The notes beneath the pieces were generated by a model. It was not told where the DNA came from. It worked only from the letters and a program-made list of their open reading frames with translations, and did no database searches. From Paraprevotella sp. (GTDB taxonomy: Bacteria > Bacteroidota > Bacteroidia > Bacteroidales > Bacteroidaceae): a stretch of DNA of 18,964 nucleotides. The DNA is taken from assembly GCA_017630975.1 (NCBI GenBank), contig JAGBUF010000290.1:1-18964 (forward strand). Reading direction: 5' to 3'. A program made the position numbers and the translations under genes. Shown here in pieces: positions 15,547-18,964 of this stretch. The number at the start of each line of letters is the position of its first letter. The stretch's first letter is position 1.

Positions 15547-16365
15547 TTATTTTGTAATATCCGTCACTTCTGTTACTGCATCCATCCAACCGTTCATAAT
15601 CAATGCTGGCGAGTGAGTTGTCAGGATAATCTGCACATTTGGATTCACTCGCATAATTAGATTGATCAATTTTTGTTGCCATTCCACATGCAAACTTATT
15701 TCCGGTTCATCCATAAACAAAACATATGGTTGACGATCTTGAACAAGAACAGTCAATAAAATCACCAGAATTTGCTTTTCACCGGAAGATAACTTATAAG
15801 GGGATAATATTTCGCCATACTGTTCTAACTGAATTTCATTACTGGTACGGACAATTTTCTTTCCGGTTTCTCTAAACAATTCATCCACCATATCCTGAAA
15901 CTGAACCCTTGCCATGGCTGCCTGCTGCGCCATTTCACGTGCCTCTGGGTCGCCGCTGGTCAGCATTTCAATCATACGATTACCGATGTTCACTTGATAA
16001 TCCAAGAAACGTCTTTGCAACAAATACAATTGCCAGTCCAATTCTGTAGCTACACGATTGTCTGCCAGTTTTTCCAACAAACCACTTTGAATCAAGGGTC
16101 GATCAAAACTCCTGATAACATCGAAACGTATAGCCGTGGCATCCTGCGGATAATAGGTAATATTCACCTCACTTTTCAAAGGAACTTCATTCTCGCTGAT
16201 TTGTAGTAAGCGCGACACCACCCTATTCAAAATCGTACTTTTACCTACACCATTCACACCACTCAATATATTGACTTTACGATGCAGATCCCACACGATA
16301 TGTTTCTGACCGCTCCACAAAGAATCTATCTCTATCCGCTGAATATATTCACCAATCTTATCCAT
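15547..16365 (-). CDS. Compact ABC/AAA-type ATPase (OLD/RecF-like), AriA-like partner of DUF4435
   Basis: 272-aa cytosolic ATPase with every ABC-class element: Walker A GVNGVGKST (36-44, Lys42), signature LSSGEKQ (192-198), Walker B VLFMDEPE (215-222, Asp219/Glu220) with a following SLH D-loop, and switch His251 in TTHSP. Between Walker A and the signature is a helical insert at about 85-185, rich in charged and Gln residues. It is too short for the long coiled coil of SMC or Rad50 proteins. The C-terminal half matches the AAA_15/AAA_21 type often paired with TOPRIM proteins. Without transmembrane or transporter neighbours it is not a transporter ATPase. It is the first gene of a two-gene operon with the DUF4435 gene, resembling PARIS AriA-AriB, but PARIS AriA proteins are, as I recall, considerably longer. 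A -7 box lies 29 nt upstream of the ATG. Confidence 0.82.
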   Translation of the reverse strand: MDKIGEYIQRIEIDSLWSGQKHIVWDLHRKVNILSGVNGVGKSTILNRVVSRLLQISENEVPLKSEVNITYYPQDATAIRFDVIRSFDRPLIQSGLLEKLADNRVATELDWQLYLLQRRFLDYQVNIGNRMIEMLTSGDPEAREMAQQAAMARVQFQDMVDELFRETGKKIVRTSNEIQLEQYGEILSPYKLSSGEKQILVILLTVLVQDRQPYVLFMDEPEISLHVEWQQKLINLIMRVNPNVQIILTTHSPALIMNGWMDAVTEVTDITK

Positions 16366-16393
16366 GATATGCGTTTTTCTGTTGGTTTATAGA

Positions 16394-16425
16394 CAAAGGT
16401 AATTTTTCCTGAAGAAAGTAACAAC
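16394..16425 (-). promoter_or_regulatory. Promoter of the ATPase-DUF4435 operon
   Basis: The minus strand has TACCTTTG at 16401-16394, an exact -7 match, with GTTG at 16425-16422, one mismatch from the -33 TTTG, 20 nt upstream. Transcription would start about 20 nt before the ATG at 16365. Confidence 0.55.
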
Positions 16426-16444
16426 GAATTTTCTTATTTTTACG

Positions 16445-16452
16445 TACATTTG
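16445..16452 (+). promoter_or_regulatory. -7 box of the small nitroreductase
   Basis: TACATTTG is an exact TAnnTTTG match 27 nt before the ATG at 16480. A TTG at 16450 that could open a longer reading frame lies inside this box, so translation from it would precede transcription start; this argues for the ATG. No clear -33 box. Confidence 0.5.
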
Positions 16453-16479
16453 TCACTGAACTATAAAAATGTAAGATTT

Positions 16480-16992
16480 ATGAATTTTAAAGAACTATGT
16501 CAGTTGCGTTATTCAGTACGCTCATATAAGCCCGATGCCATCCCGTCTGCAACCATGGAGTATATCAAAGAATGTGCCAGATTAGCTCCTTCGGCTGTCA
16601 ACAGACAGCCTTGGCAATTCTTTACCATCACAAATGAAGAAGATAAGCAACGATTACAACAATGCTACGACCGCGATTGGTTTAAGGAAGCACCTGCATA
16701 CATCCTGGTTTGTGAAAACGCAGGAGAAGCTTGGACCAGGAGATATGACAACAAGAACCATGCTGACATTGACGCATCCATCGCCATAGAGCATATCTGC
16801 TTGGCGGCTGCTGAACAAGGTCTTGGAACCTGTTGGGTATGTAACTTTAGGGTACAGATGTGCCAAGAGTTGTTCCAAATTCCAGAACATCTTTACCCTG
16901 TAGCCATTATCCCAATCGGCTACCCTGCATCTGCAGAAGTTCCGGAAAAAACTCGCAAGGAGATGTCCGAAATATGGACAGAACAAAAATAA
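16480..16992 (+). CDS. Small nitroreductase-family FMN oxidoreductase
   Basis: 170-aa flavoprotein of the short nitroreductase branch, likely an NAD(P)H-dependent reductase with unknown natural substrate. Seen: RYSVRSY at 10-16, the FMN-contacting APSAVNRQPW at 36-45, and GLGTCWV from 114, followed by a PVAIIPIGYPA segment near the C-terminus that is typical of the family end. Length is normal for this compact branch. The start is the ATG at 16480, since the alternative TTG at 16450 overlaps the promoter. It diverges from the ATPase-DUF4435 operon and converges on nhaC with a shared terminator. No connection to the ATPase pair beyond adjacency is evident. Confidence 0.88.
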   Translation: MNFKELCQLRYSVRSYKPDAIPSATMEYIKECARLAPSAVNRQPWQFFTITNEEDKQRLQQCYDRDWFKEAPAYILVCENAGEAWTRRYDNKNHADIDASIAIEHICLAAAEQGLGTCWVCNFRVQMCQELFQIPEHLYPVAIIPIGYPASAEVPEKTRKEMSEIWTEQK

Positions 16993-17011
16993 TATAAAGA
17001 CTATATATCAA

Positions 17012-17051
17012 AAAATAAGAAGAAAGTACATCAGTGCTTTCTTCTTATTTT
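17012..17051. terminator. 18-bp-stem bidirectional terminator overlapping the nhaC 3' end
   Basis: Fifteen perfect pairs (17012-17026 with 17037-17051) are extended by T-G, A-T and C-G to 18 pairs closing on an ATCA loop at 17030-17033. A-rich left and T-rich right arms supply the U-tract in both directions. It follows the nitroreductase stop by 19 nt. On the minus strand it contains the last nhaC codons, with the TGA stop (17033-17031) lying in the loop. Confidence 0.85.
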
Positions 17052-18464
17052 GTATTCCATAGCTGCCAACAACAATGTGAAGCAAGGGCTCAGATAATTG
17101 AAAAAGCAATAGGGTAAATAGACCAAGGTCGACACACCCAACACCATTGACTGTGTCATACCACACGAATTCCATGGCACAAGTACAGAAGTTACTGTGA
17201 CAGCATCCTCTGTGGTACGACTCAACAATCTGTTCTCGTACCCCATCTTCTGATAAACTTCCTTGAACATATTACCTGTCAATATCAAAGAAAGATACTG
17301 ATCGGCACATACTACATTCATAAAAAGTCCAACCCCTACCGTAGAGCCTACTAATGTAAAAGTATTGCGCGCCATACGTACAAACATACGCATAATGCTT
17401 TCTATCATGCCTGAGGCACTCATTGAAGCACCAAAAATCATTGCACAGAATATCAACCATACAGTACTCATCATCCCTGCCATACCACGTGTTGCCACCA
17501 GATCGTTCAACTCCGGTACACCTGTTTCCAATCCTGTGCTACCATACACCAGAATCATCACTCCTCGGAAACGGTTCATCAGAGAATCACTTCCGCTACC
17601 GGCAATACTATCTACCAAGTCAGATTGCGCCACTACAGCTGCAACACATGCCATTATCGTTGCACAAAATAAAATGACAATTGCGGGTAAACGACGTGCT
17701 ATCATAACAGCCGTAACAATGGGGACAATCATCAACCATGGCGAAAGCGTAAAAGCTTTGGATAGACCTTCAGCATACAGACTCACATTCACTGATTCCG
17801 CGTCAGCCATATTCCATCCTACCACCATAAAAATCAACAATCCAATCAAAAATGCCGGAATAGTTGTATACATCATATACCTGATATGAACAAAAAGTGG
17901 CGTACCGGTAGTAGAGGATGCCAACACGGTTGTTTCACTCATTGGAGAAATTTTGTCTCCAAAATATGCTCCGGAAATGATTGCACCGGCAATCCATCCT
18001 TCATGGAATCCCAAAGCCTTACCGATACCCAACAAAGCAATACCTATTGTTGCAATCGTTGTCCACGAGCTACCTGTCATCACAGAAACCACTGCACAAA
18101 TCAGACATGAAGAAACCAAAAACCAATACGGGTTGATGACTTGCATGCCATAATAAATCATCGTAGGGACTATACCACTCACCATCCATGCACCTCCTAC
18201 AGCCCCAATCAACAAAAGGATTAAAATGGCTTGTGATACATTACTGATATTTTCTGTAACGGCAGACTCGAAATCAGGCCATTTCATCGTTTTGCACACA
18301 ATCCCTATCACCACACAACAAGCAGAAGACAACAGTAAGGCGATTTGACTTGCACCGGATAATGCATCACTACCGAACGCTCTGATTACGCATATTAACA
18401 TTCCCACTAAAACCATTAGTGGAACAAAGGAAATCCATACAGGAGGAATCTTTTTATCTTTCAT
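17031..18464 (-). CDS. nhaC: NhaC-family Na+/H+ antiporter
   Basis: Polytopic inner-membrane protein of 477 aa that would exchange Na+ for H+, controlling internal Na+ and pH. About eleven or twelve hydrophobic segments are visible. The NhaC hallmark region lies in the first half: TGSSWTT at 130-136 and GAYFGDKISPMSETT at 165-179, where polar and acidic residues inside membrane segments are likely to bind the ion. A second repeat-like region near the C-terminus has GVGLFMNVVCADQYLS and VPWNSCGM. NhaC-family members include some amino-acid/Na+ antiporters, so the substrate is not certain. The ATG at 18464 is the natural start. No promoter box is seen in the 72 nt upstream, which instead contain a hairpin, so expression may depend on read-through from the POT gene. 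Confidence 0.88.
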   Translation of the reverse strand: MKDKKIPPVWISFVPLMVLVGMLICVIRAFGSDALSGASQIALLLSSACCVVIGIVCKTMKWPDFESAVTENISNVSQAILILLLIGAVGGAWMVSGIVPTMIYYGMQVINPYWFLVSSCLICAVVSVMTGSSWTTIATIGIALLGIGKALGFHEGWIAGAIISGAYFGDKISPMSETTVLASSTTGTPLFVHIRYMMYTTIPAFLIGLLIFMVVGWNMADAESVNVSLYAEGLSKAFTLSPWLMIVPIVTAVMIARRLPAIVILFCATIMACVAAVVAQSDLVDSIAGSGSDSLMNRFRGVMILVYGSTGLETGVPELNDLVATRGMAGMMSTVWLIFCAMIFGASMSASGMIESIMRMFVRMARNTFTLVGSTVGVGLFMNVVCADQYLSLILTGNMFKEVYQKMGYENRLLSRTTEDAVTVTSVLVPWNSCGMTQSMVLGVSTLVYLPYCFFNYLSPCFTLLLAAMEYKIRRKH

Positions 18465-18485
18465 CCAGACGATTTTTATAAAATA

Positions 18486-18517
18486 AATGCGCCACCATTT
18501 ACAAACAGCGGCGCATT
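18486..18517 (-). terminator. Hairpin after the POT transporter gene, ahead of nhaC
   Basis: A perfect 8-bp stem, AATGCGCC with GGCGCATT, has a 16-nt loop. On the minus strand the stem is followed by TTTATTTTAT, an adequate U-rich tail. It begins 19 nt after the POT stop and ends 21 nt before the nhaC ATG, so it may terminate partially and act as an attenuator. Confidence 0.65.
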
Positions 18518-18536
18518 ATATCATCATGTTTAAATA

Positions 18537-18964
18537 TTATGCTACTTTTTCAAGGCGCTTCAAAATTGAGAAGATGAAGATTGCAGAAAGCAAACAGATA
18601 GCGATAAGAACACCCCAAATCAATTTCAAATCTAATCCCCACATCAATCCGGGAATCAGGATCAGGAAGTTACCAATTGCAGTCGCCACAAACCATCCGC
18701 CCATCATCATACCTTTATATTTAGGAGGAGCCACCTTGCTTACGAAAGAGATACCAATCGGTGAAAGCAACAACTCGGCAATGGTTAAAACGAAGTATGT
18801 ACTGATTAACAAATTCGGAGAAACGAGGGTGGCTGTACCTGCCTCAACTGCAGCCTTTTGTGCCTCTGCCGCAGGTAAGTTCCAAGAACCAATCATCAAA
18901 ATAACAAAGGCAATAGCAGCTACAAGCATACCTAAACCTATTTTCATTGGTGAAGAAGGTTCAT
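18537..18964 (-). CDS. POT/PTR2-family peptide MFS transporter, C-terminal part
   Basis: Partial gene: the reading frame stays open to the window edge, upstream of the ATG at 18947 (reading EPSSP before MKIGLG), so that Met is internal. The 142 complete codons visible match the C-terminus of proton-coupled di- and tripeptide transporters: PSSPMKIGLG opening a membrane segment, a loop, then the family-typical TIAELLLSPIGISFVSKVAPPKYKG region and MMGGWFVATAIGN, followed by a final membrane helix and a short basic tail. At least four membrane segments are visible. N-terminal motifs such as ExxER are outside the window. It would import small peptides with protons. A hairpin follows at 18486-18517, then nhaC on the same strand. 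Confidence 0.88.
   Translation of the reverse strand, partial: EPSSPMKIGLGMLVAAIAFVILMIGSWNLPAAEAQKAAVEAGTATLVSPNLLISTYFVLTIAELLLSPIGISFVSKVAPPKYKGMMMGGWFVATAIGNFLILIPGLMWGLDLKLIWGVLIAICLLSAIFIFSILKRLEKVA

Noticed and set aside
16450..16479. TTG-initiated extension of the small nitroreductase
   Set aside because: The TTG lies within the exact -7 box TACATTTG, so it would not be transcribed; the ATG at 16480 gives the normal family N-terminus.
17365..17889. 174-codon plus-strand open frame
   Set aside because: Antisense shadow of nhaC with no motif and no promoter or start context.
1..18964. CRISPR array, tRNA/rRNA genes, insertion sequences, attachment sites
   Set aside because: None seen: no regularly spaced repeats, no transposase or integrase reading frame, and no cloverleaf noticed by eye. 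A tRNA scan would confirm.

Overview
The window looks like a chromosomal segment from a Bacteroidales bacterium (Bacteroides/Prevotella relatives; genus not resolved). The support is family-level. There is a fused MurF-alanine racemase, a GSCFA-family gene, an adenosylcobalamin-dependent ribonucleotide reductase, and a Na+-pumping oxaloacetate decarboxylase of the form seen in this phylum. Most genes lack Shine-Dalgarno sequences, and several upstream regions carry the Bacteroidetes -7 box TAnnTTTG. All product names are from reading the sequence; no database search was run.

Layout. (1) 27-770 (-): NfsA-like nitroreductase, divergent from nrdJ across a 301-bp gap rich in dyads and repeats. 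(2) 1072-3985 (+): class II ribonucleotide reductase nrdJ, then folB 7 nt downstream. (3) 3986-4235: a strikingly G-depleted, C/T/A-rich gap with one perfect dyad. (4) 4236-7620 (+): oadG-oadA-oadB, closed by a strong hairpin at 7638-7671. (5) 11154-7693 (-): GSCFA gene followed by the murF-alr fusion. (6) 11252-14523 (+): dxs and trkA with a 4-nt ATGA overlap. (7) 16365-14527 (-): a two-gene operon of an ABC/AAA-type ATPase and a DUF4435 (TOPRIM-like) protein, the same pairing as the PARIS (AriA/AriB) anti-phage system but with a compact ATPase. This is the best candidate for an unusual or undescribed system here. (8) 16480-16992 (+): a small nitroreductase, convergent on nhaC and sharing an 18-bp-stem terminator with it. 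(9) 18964-17031 (-): the C-terminal part of a POT-family peptide transporter, a hairpin, then an NhaC-type Na+/H+ antiporter.

How the genes fit together. OadGAB would decarboxylate oxaloacetate and export Na+. NhaC uses Na+/H+ exchange and TrkA gates K+ uptake, so part of the window concerns cation gradients, although these genes are not one operon. murF-alr supplies D-alanine and adds the D-Ala-D-Ala dipeptide to the peptidoglycan precursor. dxs starts isoprenoid synthesis (and so the undecaprenyl carrier). nrdJ and folB supply deoxynucleotides and folate. No tRNA, rRNA, CRISPR array, insertion sequence or cobalamin riboswitch was seen.
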